8,873 bases of DNA. It comes from Akkermansiaceae bacterium (lineage in GTDB: Bacteria; Verrucomicrobiota; Verrucomicrobiia; Verrucomicrobiales; Akkermansiaceae). This document shows, in pieces, positions 1-8,460 of this stretch; within the stretch, counting starts at the first letter, position 1, and the number at the start of each line of letters is the position of its first letter. Under the pieces are notes generated by a model. It worked only from the letters and a program-made list of their open reading frames with translations, was not told where the DNA came from and searched no databases. Made by a program: the position numbers and the translations under genes. The stretch is taken from assembly GCA_018676385.1 (NCBI GenBank), contig JABHEX010000170.1, positions 1-8,873 of the forward strand, read 5' to 3'.

Positions 1-727
1 ATGGTTTTCCCTTTTTGGCCTCTGGTGCACGTGCCTTGATGTAGGTGATGCTTTTATCAAAGAGATGAGGTAGCACTTGCTCGATGTTAAAGTCCGGGCT
101 GATGGGCCCCTTACGATACCAGCCGTAGGGGTCTTCTTTTTTGCTAACACCTTCCTGCCGAGTTGGGATGGCGGTGGGATTTCCGGTGTTAACCCAGACG
201 TAGGGTGCCATGTCTAGCGATCCGCAATGCCCATAGTAGCCGTCGAACCCATTGATGTCGGGGCCGTTTTTGACTGGCTTTGAAAAATCGATATTACTCC
301 ATTTTTTTTCGCCCTTGTCTGCCTTGGCCCAATCCCATCCGAGGTGCCACTTGCCGATCATTTGAGTGTGGTAGTTGGCGCGTTTGAGCAGGTGAGCAAC
401 GGTTTCTCTTTCAGCGGGAATGAGGTGGTTGCTGGTGCCGCTGAGCACACCTCTCTTCAGCCGTGATCGCCAGTTGTAGCGACCTGTTAGTAAGCCGTAG
501 CGTGTTGGTGTGCAGACGGAGCTCGACGTGTGGGCATCAAAAAATGTCATCCCCTCATCCGCCATCTTTTGTAGATGGGGTGTCTTGATCTTGCAGTCAG
601 GATTGGTCGGTGAGACGTCGCCTATACCCAAGTCATCGGCGAGGACGAAGATGACGTTGGGAGCCGCCGTGGCGGCAGAAGCCAGAGACAAAAATCCAGT
701 GGCAAGGAGGGTTAGCGTGAGTTTCAT
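1..727 (-). CDS. Secreted Cys-type sulfatase, N-terminal part (gene runs off the left edge)
   Basis: Type I sulfatase (alkaline-phosphatase-like fold) that hydrolyses sulfate esters, probably on a polysaccharide. Reading down from the ATG at 727, 242 codons stay open to base 1, so the 3' half is missing. Residues 1-22 form a signal peptide (MKLTLTLL core, AxA-type end near ASAATAA). Metal ligands D31-D32 follow in VLADDLG. The C-T-P-T-R signature has Cys72 as the residue to be converted to formylglycine, and GKWHLGW carries K126 and H128. Around residues 168-225, the segments SLDMAPYVWV and GPISPDF resemble N-acetylgalactosamine-6-sulfatase-like enzymes; I suspect SulfAtlas S1_15, from memory only. 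The distal ligands (DNG, EGGHR) lie outside the window. No Shine-Dalgarno is visible before the start. It is the last gene of the cluster seen here, separated from the esterase by 104 nt with a weak hairpin. Family is certain, substrate unknown. Confidence 0.93.
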   Translation of the reverse strand, partial: MKLTLTLLATGFLSLASAATAAPNVIFVLADDLGIGDVSPTNPDCKIKTPHLQKMADEGMTFFDAHTSSSVCTPTRYGLLTGRYNWRSRLKRGVLSGTSNHLIPAERETVAHLLKRANYHTQMIGKWHLGWDWAKADKGEKKWSNIDFSKPVKNGPDINGFDGYYGHCGSLDMAPYVWVNTGNPTAIPTRQEGVSKKEDPYGWYRKGPISPDFNIEQVLPHLFDKSITYIKARAPEAKKGKP

Positions 728-808
728 TATTTGATGTAGTGTTATGGAGAACGGATTTTTAAACCCTTAGCGAAGAATCATGTGCATCGCGCTTGCTTGG
801 GTTGATAA

Positions 809-827
809 AAAGGATTGCAAATCCTTT
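809..827 (-). terminator. Weak hairpin with T-tract after the esterase gene
   Basis: A perfect 8-bp inverted repeat (AAAGGATT, 3-nt loop, AATCCTTT) starts 5 nt beyond the esterase stop codon. Read on the minus strand it ends in TTTTT followed by ATC. The stem has only two G-C pairs, so it may be an attenuator or RNA-end stabiliser rather than a full terminator. The rest of the 104-nt gap (728-831) shows no confident promoter or ribosome-binding site for the sulfatase downstream. Confidence 0.35.
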
Positions 828-831
828 CTCC

Positions 832-2379
832 CTATTGGGTGACAAAGCAGCTTGTGGGCAGGCCTTCCGCGTTCACGAGGTTGGCTCCAGTGGGGTCGCT
901 TTTCCAGGCGTAGCGGGCTTGGGTGGGTTTGGTCAGGCTCTTGCTGCTGACGATGATTTTGTTTCCGGAGACTTTTGCTTCGGCGGCTTGCCATTGTCCG
1001 TCGGCACCGGCGATTTCAAAGGAGCCGGGTGATTTTCCGTCGCGAGTTTTGAGTCCCTTGGCGTGGTTGAAGGTGATTTCGATAGCGCCATTGTTGATCG
1101 TGTGGGATTTGTAGAGTGGGCCTGAGACGATGACGTCTTTCTTGCCGTAGTCCTGGTTGAGTGCCCAGCGTGCGAGGCGTTTGCCGACGTCTTTTTTATT
1201 TTTAGGGTGGATATCGGTCGGGTGTCCGATGTCGTTGATCGTGGCCATGCCGACGTGTCCGGTTTTCGAGTTACTGTCGTCGATGAGTCGGCGCATTTCG
1301 TCTTGCACGTGGACCCAGTCGGGGTGGTTTTTTCCTCTGCGGGTGAAGTTGGCGAGTTGCACGTAGTAGAACGAGAGGTTGGAGTCCCATTGTTTGCGCC
1401 AGTCTTGGATGAGGCATTCGAGCAGTTCGCCGTAGTTCTTTGCCTGATCACCGTGCGCATTGGATTCTCCTTGGTACCAGATGGCGCCGCGTGCACCGTA
1501 ACCTGCGATAGGTGCGATCATTCCGTTGTAGATAGCAGAGGACATGCTGGAATTGAGTGCTGGGTGCACTGGTTTTCTTGGCTGCCTTGGACGTCTTCCT
1601 TTTTTCTCCGCCTTCCATTTCGCATCAGCCTCTTTCCATTTTTTCATTTGTGCCTCGTAATTCTTTTTCGCTTTGGCGGGATCGTAATTTTTGATGGCGG
1701 CGGCCTTTTGGTCGAGCATGGCTTTTGCTTCGGGACAACCTTTCAGAGCTTCATCACTAACGAATGATTGCACGGGCTTTCCGCCCCATGAGCATTCGAT
1801 CACACCGACGGGAACGTTGAGTTTTTTACGGAGTGCTTTTGCAAATTCATAACCGACAGCGGTAAAGCCACCTGTATTCTCTGGTTTGGTCGCTTTCCAT
1901 GATCCTGCGAAATCAGTAGATGGTTTGATGGAGGTGATGTTACCTGAAACATAGATACGAAGGAGGTCGTCATTGTCGGTGGCGATGGAGTCTTTGCTGG
2001 TTGTGCCTGTGACTTTCCATTCCATGTTAGACTGACCACTTGCGAGCCATACTTCACCAACGAGTACATCGTTAATTTGCTTTTTATCCTTACCGGCCTC
2101 TATGGTGAGAGCGGCACCTTGTTTGGATGCTTTCAGACCTTTGAGCTCTACGCTCCATTTTCCATTCTTGTCGGCTTTTGACGTCGATGTCTTGCCTGCG
2201 AAGCTGACTGTTACTTTTTGGTCGGCATCCGAATTTCCCCAGATTTTGGCACCGGTTTCGCGCTGCAGAACCATTCCGTCTGAAAAGAAGGCGGGCATTT
2301 TGATTTCTGCGGCTGCCAATGAGGATAAGGCGATGAAGAGACTGCCTCTCCAGATAGATTGAGTGATTTTGTTGGTCAT
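832..2379 (-). CDS. Secreted SGNH O-acetylesterase, sialate O-acetylesterase (SASA) family
   Basis: A 515-residue esterase expected to remove acetyl (or similar acyl) groups from sugars outside the cytoplasm. Residues 1-24 are a signal peptide with AAA before EIKMP. The N-terminal beta domain (about 25-105, with FFSDGMVLQR) is typical of bacterial SASA proteins. The SGNH blocks follow in order: GQSNM with nucleophile Ser117, SWGG at 197-200, GESN at 304-307, and the D-x-H pair Asp389/His391 in the sequence TDIHPKNK. A beta-rich C-terminal domain occupies roughly 415-515. Residues about 216-270 are a Lys/Ala-rich, probably helical insertion with little sequence complexity. The gene lies 45 nt after a sulfatase and before another, so it fits deacetylation of a sulfated polysaccharide. 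The sialate name is historical; in environmental bacteria the substrate is often a plant or algal glycan, so I give no gene symbol. All catalytic residues are present. Confidence 0.93.
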   Translation of the reverse strand: MTNKITQSIWRGSLFIALSSLAAAEIKMPAFFSDGMVLQRETGAKIWGNSDADQKVTVSFAGKTSTSKADKNGKWSVELKGLKASKQGAALTIEAGKDKKQINDVLVGEVWLASGQSNMEWKVTGTTSKDSIATDNDDLLRIYVSGNITSIKPSTDFAGSWKATKPENTGGFTAVGYEFAKALRKKLNVPVGVIECSWGGKPVQSFVSDEALKGCPEAKAMLDQKAAAIKNYDPAKAKKNYEAQMKKWKEADAKWKAEKKGRRPRQPRKPVHPALNSSMSSAIYNGMIAPIAGYGARGAIWYQGESNAHGDQAKNYGELLECLIQDWRKQWDSNLSFYYVQLANFTRRGKNHPDWVHVQDEMRRLIDDSNSKTGHVGMATINDIGHPTDIHPKNKKDVGKRLARWALNQDYGKKDVIVSGPLYKSHTINNGAIEITFNHAKGLKTRDGKSPGSFEIAGADGQWQAAEAKVSGNKIIVSSKSLTKPTQARYAWKSDPTGANLVNAEGLPTSCFVTQ

Positions 2380-2389
2380 GTTATTGGTG

Positions 2390-2416
2390 TTTATAGTTAG
2401 TGGGTTGAACTGTCAA
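2390..2416 (-). promoter_or_regulatory. Possible sigma70-type promoter just before the esterase gene
   Basis: On the minus strand the 45-nt gap contains a perfect TTGACA (2411-2416), a 15-nt spacer, and TATAAA (2390-2395, five of six matches to the -10 consensus). The ATG begins only 10 nt after the -10 box, so a transcript starting 6-7 nt downstream would have a leader of about 3-4 nt. The short spacer and the general AT-richness of the gap weaken the call. Confidence 0.35.
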
Positions 2417-2424
2417 AGTTGGAA

Positions 2425-3920
2425 TTATTGAGAGGGTTGTGGGTGAGGTTTGAGAGCGCGTGAGCGGCCTGTATCTTGGTAGGATTTGAGTTTCTTTTGC
2501 AGTTTGGCAACTAGTTCTGGATGCTCGTTAGCGAGATTGGTGGTTTCCTTGGGATCCGTTTTGAGGTTGTAGAGTTGGGGGCTCCTGTCGGGTTTTAGTT
2601 GGAAGTAATCAAGATTCGTCCATTTCCCGGTGGTTGGATCGCGTTCAGGATTCCACGTTTTTACGTCCATTTTGCCTTTTTCCTTTCTCGGGTAGTCGCC
2701 GTTGCCGCTGCCCTCGATGAGTTTCCAGTCGCCTTGTCGGATGGCGAACTGGCCGGATACCGAGTGGTGAACGGTTGCTTCTCGCAATGGATGCGGGTAG
2801 GGCTTGCCCATGAGCAGGTTGGTCAGATCGTAGCTGTCTTCACCGGCATTGTTTGGGACAGGTTGATTTAATAGGTTGGCAAAGGTGGCAAAAAAATCCG
2901 TCAGGCACACGGTTTCATCCGAGGTGGTTCCTTTTTTCACTTTCCCTGGCCAGCGCACGATCAGAGGGATGCGGTGACCACCTTCGTAGATGTGCCGCTT
3001 GGTGCCGCGCCAAGGGCCGTTGCATGGGTGACCATTGAGAGACGGGAGCGGGCGGGCACCATTGTCGCTGGTTACGACCACAAGAGTGTTTTCGGTCAGT
3101 CCGTTTCGTTTCAAAGCATCAAGGACCTGCTGCACCGCCCAATCGAACTCAACCACGAACTCTCCGTAGGCACCGGCTTTTGTGGTGTCTTTGAATCGGC
3201 TGTTAGGGGTGATGGGGAAGTGGATGTTGGTGGTTGGGTAATAGAGGAAAAAAGGTTTGTCCTTGTTTTGATCAATAAATGCCACGGCCTCCTTGGACAG
3301 ATCGATAGCGGTATCCTCAAGCTTACGCACAGTATGCTTCATAGCTTCCTTGCTGTCGAACTTAAGGCCTGCTTTGAGGTTGACGATGCGGCGGTCACGC
3401 ATGAACACCTGAAATCGTTTGCTGCTGTTGTGGCTGAAGGGAACACCGTAGAACGAGTCAAACCCGACCTCTAACGGCCCCGGTTTAACTTCACCGCTGA
3501 AGTCGGTGCCAAGTTCCGTCCCCCATCCCAGATGCCACTTGCCGATACATCCAGTGGTGTAACTGGACTTTTGGAATAGCTTGCCCATGGTCAGGCGTTC
3601 GGTATCGATGAGCAACGGGTGATTTTCCTGAAGCACCCAGTTCTTGAGCCAGCTCCGCCAACTGTAACGACCGGTGAGCAAGGAATATCGGGTGGGGGTG
3701 CAAACTGCCGAGGGCGAATGGGCGTCGGTGAAACGCATCCCCTCGTCAGCGAGACTGTCACAGGCAGGCGTCTTGAAATGGCTAGCGCCGTAACAGCTCA
3801 TATCGCCGTAGCCGAGGTCATCGGCGAGGATAAAGATGACATTTGGTTTTTTGACAGTTTGCGCAGCTCCTACGGACGCAAGGGTCACGATGCAGGAAGT
3901 GAGAACGAGCAGGGCGAATT

Positions 3921-3924
<4 letters not shown>
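2425..3924 (-). CDS. Secreted Cys-type sulfatase (499 aa)
   Basis: Type I sulfatase with a complete active-site set. Residues 1-21 are a signal peptide ending GAA before QTV. Metal ligands D35-D36 are in ILADDLGYGD. The formylglycine-precursor Cys75 lies in C-T-P-T-R. K129 and H131 are in GKWHLGW, H235 in TTNIHFP, D287-N288 in SDNGAR, K309 in GTKR, and H317 in EGGHR. The C-terminal subdomain ends with LYNLKTDPKETTNL, common in this family. Length is normal for a single-domain exo-sulfatase. The ATG overlaps the TGA of the upstream sulfatase as ATGA (3921-3924), which suggests translational coupling in one operon. Its C-terminal 45 residues and the DNA at 2539-2556 closely match the upstream sulfatase, so the two look like diverged tandem duplicates. 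The central region differs strongly (for example HNSSKRFQVF near 165), so the substrate probably differs. Confidence 0.95.
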
Positions 3925-5417
<1,493 letters not shown>

Positions 5418-5426
5418 GGTGAGTGG

Positions 5427-7217
5427 TTATTTTTTCAGGACGTAGACGTAGTAGGCGCCGTAGACTTTTTTGTCAGCGGTGTGGAAGAGGGTGGTGAGGC
5501 GGGTTTTACCGGCTTTGAGGTTGAGGTTAAAGACGGCTTCCTTGTCGCCTGCTACGATTTTGGTTTCTGTTTTTTGGTTGCCGATTTGGAGGCTGGCTTT
5601 GATGGGTTCGATTTTTTGTCCGGGCACAGCGCGGAATGCTTGGTTTCCGGGGACGTCCTTGCCAACGGGCAGGGAGGCATTGATCGCTTGGTTGGTTTCT
5701 TCTGGCCAGCGGCGCAGTCGGAATTCGTAGGTGCCGTCTTCGACGACTTTGATGTTCCAGAATCCGACCATACCATTACCCGTGGCGGCGGTGCGGATGT
5801 GACGTTGGTTCCAGGGGGTGGATTTGGTGGTGATCCAGTCGTGTGATGTGAGACGGGCTGGGTTCTCGGCTGGGTGGCCGAGATAGATCGCGGTGTCTTG
5901 CGTGAAGGTTGGGAGAAGTTCGTCCCACCAGTTGTCGTAGAACTTGGTGAGTCGGGCAACGACATCCGGGTGCTTTGCGGCGACATTGGTTTTTTGGCCG
6001 GGGTCTTGTTTAATGTCGTAGAGTTCCTTGCCGTTATTGAATCGCCACTGGCTGGTCATGACGGCGCTCTTACGCCATTTGATCGGGTCTTTGACGCGTT
6101 GGGAGTCGGTTACCAGAATTCGGTCTGGCCAGTCTTTGGCGGTGTTCTCGAGTAGGGGTCGGATGCTGCGGCCATCGAACTTGATGCCCTTGGGTGTAGC
6201 GATGGCGCAGAAGTCCATCAGGGTGGGGACGATATCGACGTGCGCGGTGATGGGCTTCACGTCGCGTCCTCCAGTGAGTTTTCCCTTTGGCCAGTAAGTG
6301 AAAAAGGGGACGCGGTGGCCGCCGTCGTACTCGCTGCCTTTTTGGCCGCGCATGCCAGAGTTGAAGACCTGGGCGCCTGCGGCGGTGCCGTTGTCAGTGG
6401 TGAAGATGAAGATGGTATTGTCGGTGAGCCCTTCATGGTCGAGAAAGGTGCGCATTTTGCCGACGTTGTCATCGATATTGGCGATCATGCCGTAGAAGTG
6501 GGCGCGGGCGAGTGAGCTTCGCCCTTTTTTGACCTCTTTTAATCCAATATATGGTTTCGCGTATTTGAGTGGCGCGTGCATTGGGCCGTGAGGTGCATTG
6601 GTGGATATGTAGGCGAGGAATGGGTTGCCGGCTTTTTTCTGGGCCTTGATGAAGCGGGTGGCGTAGTCAAAAAAGACATCGGTGCAGAATCCTTTGACGG
6701 GTGTGGGTTTACCGTTGTGCCAGTAAGAGCCATCGAAGTAGGCGTTGTCCCAGTAGTCCGGTGTTTGGCCGACGCCGCCACCTCCGTGGCGCAGGACTTC
6801 GGTGAAGCCGCGGTCTTCAGGTCGGTATGGATAGTTATCGCCGAGGTGCCATTTGCCGAACATACCGGTGGCGTAGCCGGCGTCTTTGAAGATTTTCCCG
6901 ATGGTGACTTCATTTTCACGTAGCATTGAGCGCCCCATGATGGTGTGCCAAACGCCAGTGCGGTTCGTCCAGTGGCCAGTGAGCAGTGCTGATCGAGTTG
7001 GTGAACAGGTGGGCGCAACGTGGTAGTCTTTCAATCGCACCGATTCGCCGTGGAGCTGATCGAGGTTGGGGGTTTTAAGGATGGGGTTGCCGTGGCAACT
7101 GAGGTCGCCGTAGCCTTGGTCGTCGGTGATGACGATGACTACGTTTGGTGGCTGCGCGGCAGCCACAGATGCAAGATAGAAGATACAAGATAGAAGAGTG
7201 AGGAGGTGGTGTTTCAT
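5427..7217 (-). CDS. Secreted Cys-type sulfatase with C-terminal beta-rich domain (596 aa)
   Basis: Arylsulfatase-type enzyme from a different subfamily than the other three. The signal peptide is residues 1-21 (ends VAAA before QPPN). Active-site residues are D32-D33 in TDDQGYGD, Cys71 in C-S-P-T-R (serine at the second position rather than threonine), K122 and H124 in GKWHLGD, H210 in NAPHGP, D275-N276 in TDNGT, K293 in GQKG, and H301 in DGGHR. The catalytic part ends near residue 440. About 445-596 adds a beta-rich region with GFWNIKVVEDGTYEF and LRRWPEE, seen in many planctomycete and verrucomicrobial arylsulfatases and of unproven role, perhaps glycan binding or packing on the core. The gene begins 9 nt after the hydrolase stop and ends 9 nt before the next sulfatase. 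Its leader is encoded partly by a heptanucleotide repeat (7166-7200). Substrate unknown. Confidence 0.95.
   Translation of the reverse strand: MKHHLLTLLSCIFYLASVAAAQPPNVVIVITDDQGYGDLSCHGNPILKTPNLDQLHGESVRLKDYHVAPTCSPTRSALLTGHWTNRTGVWHTIMGRSMLRENEVTIGKIFKDAGYATGMFGKWHLGDNYPYRPEDRGFTEVLRHGGGGVGQTPDYWDNAYFDGSYWHNGKPTPVKGFCTDVFFDYATRFIKAQKKAGNPFLAYISTNAPHGPMHAPLKYAKPYIGLKEVKKGRSSLARAHFYGMIANIDDNVGKMRTFLDHEGLTDNTIFIFTTDNGTAAGAQVFNSGMRGQKGSEYDGGHRVPFFTYWPKGKLTGGRDVKPITAHVDIVPTLMDFCAIATPKGIKFDGRSIRPLLENTAKDWPDRILVTDSQRVKDPIKWRKSAVMTSQWRFNNGKELYDIKQDPGQKTNVAAKHPDVVARLTKFYDNWWDELLPTFTQDTAIYLGHPAENPARLTSHDWITTKSTPWNQRHIRTAATGNGMVGFWNIKVVEDGTYEFRLRRWPEETNQAINASLPVGKDVPGNQAFRAVPGQKIEPIKASLQIGNQKTETKIVAGDKEAVFNLNLKAGKTRLTTLFHTADKKVYGAYYVYVLKK
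7166..7200 (-). repeat. Five-unit heptanucleotide repeat inside the signal-peptide code of the 596-aa sulfatase
   Basis: Plus-strand units 2 to 4 are AAGATAG, AAGATAC, AAGATAG; the flanking units (CAGATGC and AAGAGTG) are degenerate. It lies 17 nt inside the CDS, exactly as in the neighbouring genes, and encodes a leader core containing an L-L-S-C motif. By direct comparison it differs from the array at 8093-8127 at 5 of 35 positions and from that at 5366-5400 at 7 of 35. Confidence 0.8.
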
Positions 7218-7226
7218 GGTGGAGTG

Positions 7227-8144
7227 TTATTTTTTGGTGGGGATTCGTTTGATGAATTGTTCGAGCAGGTTGGGCCAATTGGCGGCAAGGTGTTTGCCTT
7301 TGACACCCATACCGAATCCGTGGCCGCCTTGTGGGTAGATGTGGAGTTCGCACGGGACTTTCATTTTGGTGGCTGCTTGGGCGAGCACGGTGCTGTTGTG
7401 TGAGCTGACGCCGTCGAACTGGTTGTGTGCGAGAAAAAGTGGCGGGGTGTCCTTGGTGATCAGGTGCTCGGCGGAGGCGGCGACTTTTTGTTCCTTGGTT
7501 GCGTTTGGTCCGAGGATTTTTCGAGTGCAGCCATGGGAGTAGGGTGCGATGGCACTGATGACGGGGTAGATCATGGCGGCGAAGTCGGGTCGGACGGAGA
7601 TGTCTGATATGGGGTCGCCCTTGAGTTGATCGGCGTAGCGGGTGGCACACATGCTGGCGAGGTGACCGCCAGCTGAGAAGCCGAGGACACCGACTTTGTT
7701 AGGATCTATTTTGTATTGCGTGGCATTTTTGCGGACGTGCCGGATCGCCTGTCGCGCATCTAACAGAGGTCCTGGGAATTGGTAACCTTTTTGCCCGCCT
7801 TTTATAGTCACCCGGTAGTAAACGACGAAGCAGGTGATGCCTTTGCTATTAAAGAACTTAGCAACCTCTTCGCCTTCGTGTTTATGGGCGAGGATGCTGT
7901 AGCCGCCGCCGGGGAAGATGGCGAGCGCGTGACCGGTGGCGGTTTTGGGGTCGGCTGGGAATACCTTCATGGTGGCGCGACTGGTGTCGGTGACGCGCAT
8001 GGGATCGACTTCGGAGTGGGCTTTGTGGACGTAGTCGTCGGGGAAGCCGGGGACCTTGTCGGGCCAAAGCCGAATGGGATCGGCCTGGGCGGAAGATGCA
8101 AGATACAAGACAGAAGATAGAAGAGTAAGGAGTGAGCGGATCAT
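7227..8144 (-). CDS. Secreted alpha/beta hydrolase, BD-FAE/acetylxylan-esterase-like
   Basis: A 305-residue serine hydrolase of the esterase/lipase group often annotated as BD-FAE, dienelactone hydrolase-like or acetylxylan esterase. Residues 1-21 are a signal peptide (SAQA before DPI). The oxyanion-hole strand is AIFPGGGY (75-82). The nucleophile elbow G-F-S-A-G has Ser157, the catalytic Asp is most likely D244 (FDGV, where relatives have DDxV), and the His is H275 in GGHGFG. All three triad positions are therefore present and the length is normal. It is the first gene of the tightly spaced cluster, so it probably removes acyl groups from the same glycan the sulfatases act on. The start at 8144 is supported by the leader peptide and by alignment of its leader with the downstream genes. 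No Shine-Dalgarno is visible. Exact acyl group and sugar cannot be read from sequence. Confidence 0.92.
   Translation of the reverse strand: MIRSLLTLLSSVLYLASSAQADPIRLWPDKVPGFPDDYVHKAHSEVDPMRVTDTSRATMKVFPADPKTATGHALAIFPGGGYSILAHKHEGEEVAKFFNSKGITCFVVYYRVTIKGGQKGYQFPGPLLDARQAIRHVRKNATQYKIDPNKVGVLGFSAGGHLASMCATRYADQLKGDPISDISVRPDFAAMIYPVISAIAPYSHGCTRKILGPNATKEQKVAASAEHLITKDTPPLFLAHNQFDGVSSHNSTVLAQAATKMKVPCELHIYPQGGHGFGMGVKGKHLAANWPNLLEQFIKRIPTKK
8093..8127 (-). repeat. Five-unit heptanucleotide repeat inside the signal-peptide code of the alpha/beta hydrolase
   Basis: Plus-strand units begin with AAGATGC and AAGATAC and continue with close variants, each opening with AAGA. As in the two downstream sulfatases, the array is 35 nt long and stops 17 nt from the outer base of the ATG. 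Here the unit changes replace the leader cysteine found in those sulfatases with serine (LLSS instead of LLSC). Confidence 0.8.
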
Positions 8145-8257
8145 GGTGATTGAGCGTGGCTGAATTGTGGATAAAAATCCATCATCGTTTGATTGTTGAT
8201 GAGTAGGGTAGCCAAGCGAGTGTCGAGGTCGATGAAGATTTTGTGATGTGACCGCAC
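8141..8257 (-). CDS. Possible 38-codon upstream ORF overlapping the hydrolase start
   Basis: A GTG-started reading frame (GTG at 8255-8257) runs to a TGA at 8141-8143 that overlaps the hydrolase ATG as ATGA, the arrangement used for translational coupling. The peptide begins VRSHHKIFIDLDTR and contains NNQTMMDFYPQ. An in-frame TAA lies a few codons upstream, so the ORF cannot be longer. I do not recognise the peptide; it may be a leader peptide, a remnant of an older gene, or chance. Confidence 0.2.
   Translation of the reverse strand: MRSHHKIFIDLDTRLATLLINNQTMMDFYPQFSHAQSP
8166..8174 (-). promoter_or_regulatory. Perfect match to the DnaA-box consensus
   Basis: The minus strand reads TTATCCACA, the strong DnaA-box consensus, 21 nt upstream of the hydrolase ATG. 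It partly overlaps a small inverted repeat (TGGAT, AAAA, ATCCA at 8168-8181). A single copy without a cluster or nearby dnaA/dnaN genes does not indicate an origin; chance or DnaA-linked regulation are both possible. Confidence 0.25.
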
Positions 8258-8309
8258 CTTTGTTCTGGCATGTTATCGGTTGGGAGTTCCATGTTGGATA
8301 TTGAAAAAC

Positions 8310-8348
8310 GGAAAAACCCTACGCCCCGTGTGACCGGGGAGTGGGGTT
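8310..8348 (-). terminator. Hairpin terminator downstream of the ATPase gene
   Basis: On the minus strand a 14-nt arm (8335-8348), a 6-nt loop and a matching arm (8315-8328) form a GC-rich stem of 5 + 2 + 5 pairs interrupted by two mismatches. The U-tract follows directly as GGGTTTTTC, and a second TTTTT lies a few bases on. It starts about 110 nt after the ATPase stop codon, so it would end that transcript and isolate the esterase-sulfatase cluster. The plus-strand stem is slightly better (one mismatch, one wobble) but lacks an adjacent T-tract. Confidence 0.6.
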
Positions 8349-8460
8349 GGAAGGAAGGATGGTTTTTTTAAGAACCTCATGTTCGAAGGGCTGACGTAGC
8401 GGATCTGCTATTCGAAAATCAACAATCCATACTATCAGGAGTGCGGGGTCTGCCCGGTGG

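Larger units (their letters stand above)
8145..8460. other. 316-nt intergenic region ahead of the esterase-sulfatase cluster
   Basis: This separates the ATPase gene from the cluster and must contain any promoter that drives the cluster from here. I see no convincing -35/-10 pair. It holds the terminator-like hairpin (8310-8348), a perfect DnaA-box-like 9-mer (8166-8174), the possible mini-ORF (8141-8257), and two short TTCGAA direct repeats near 8382 and 8411. No tRNA or transposon ends are apparent. Confidence 0.6.

Noticed and set aside
1207..1767. Plus-strand 186-codon reading frame
   Set aside because: Antisense to the SGNH esterase gene, whose catalytic blocks are intact; no independent coding evidence.
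7075..7650. Minus-strand 191-codon frame rich in Arg, His and Pro
   Set aside because: Shifted-frame shadow across the hydrolase-sulfatase junction; composition is unlike a folded protein and both true genes are well supported.
8408..8460. Short GC inverted repeat (CGGG/CCCG) just after the ATPase stop as a terminator
   Set aside because: The stem is only 4 bp with no following T-tract; the hairpin at 8310-8348 is a much better candidate.
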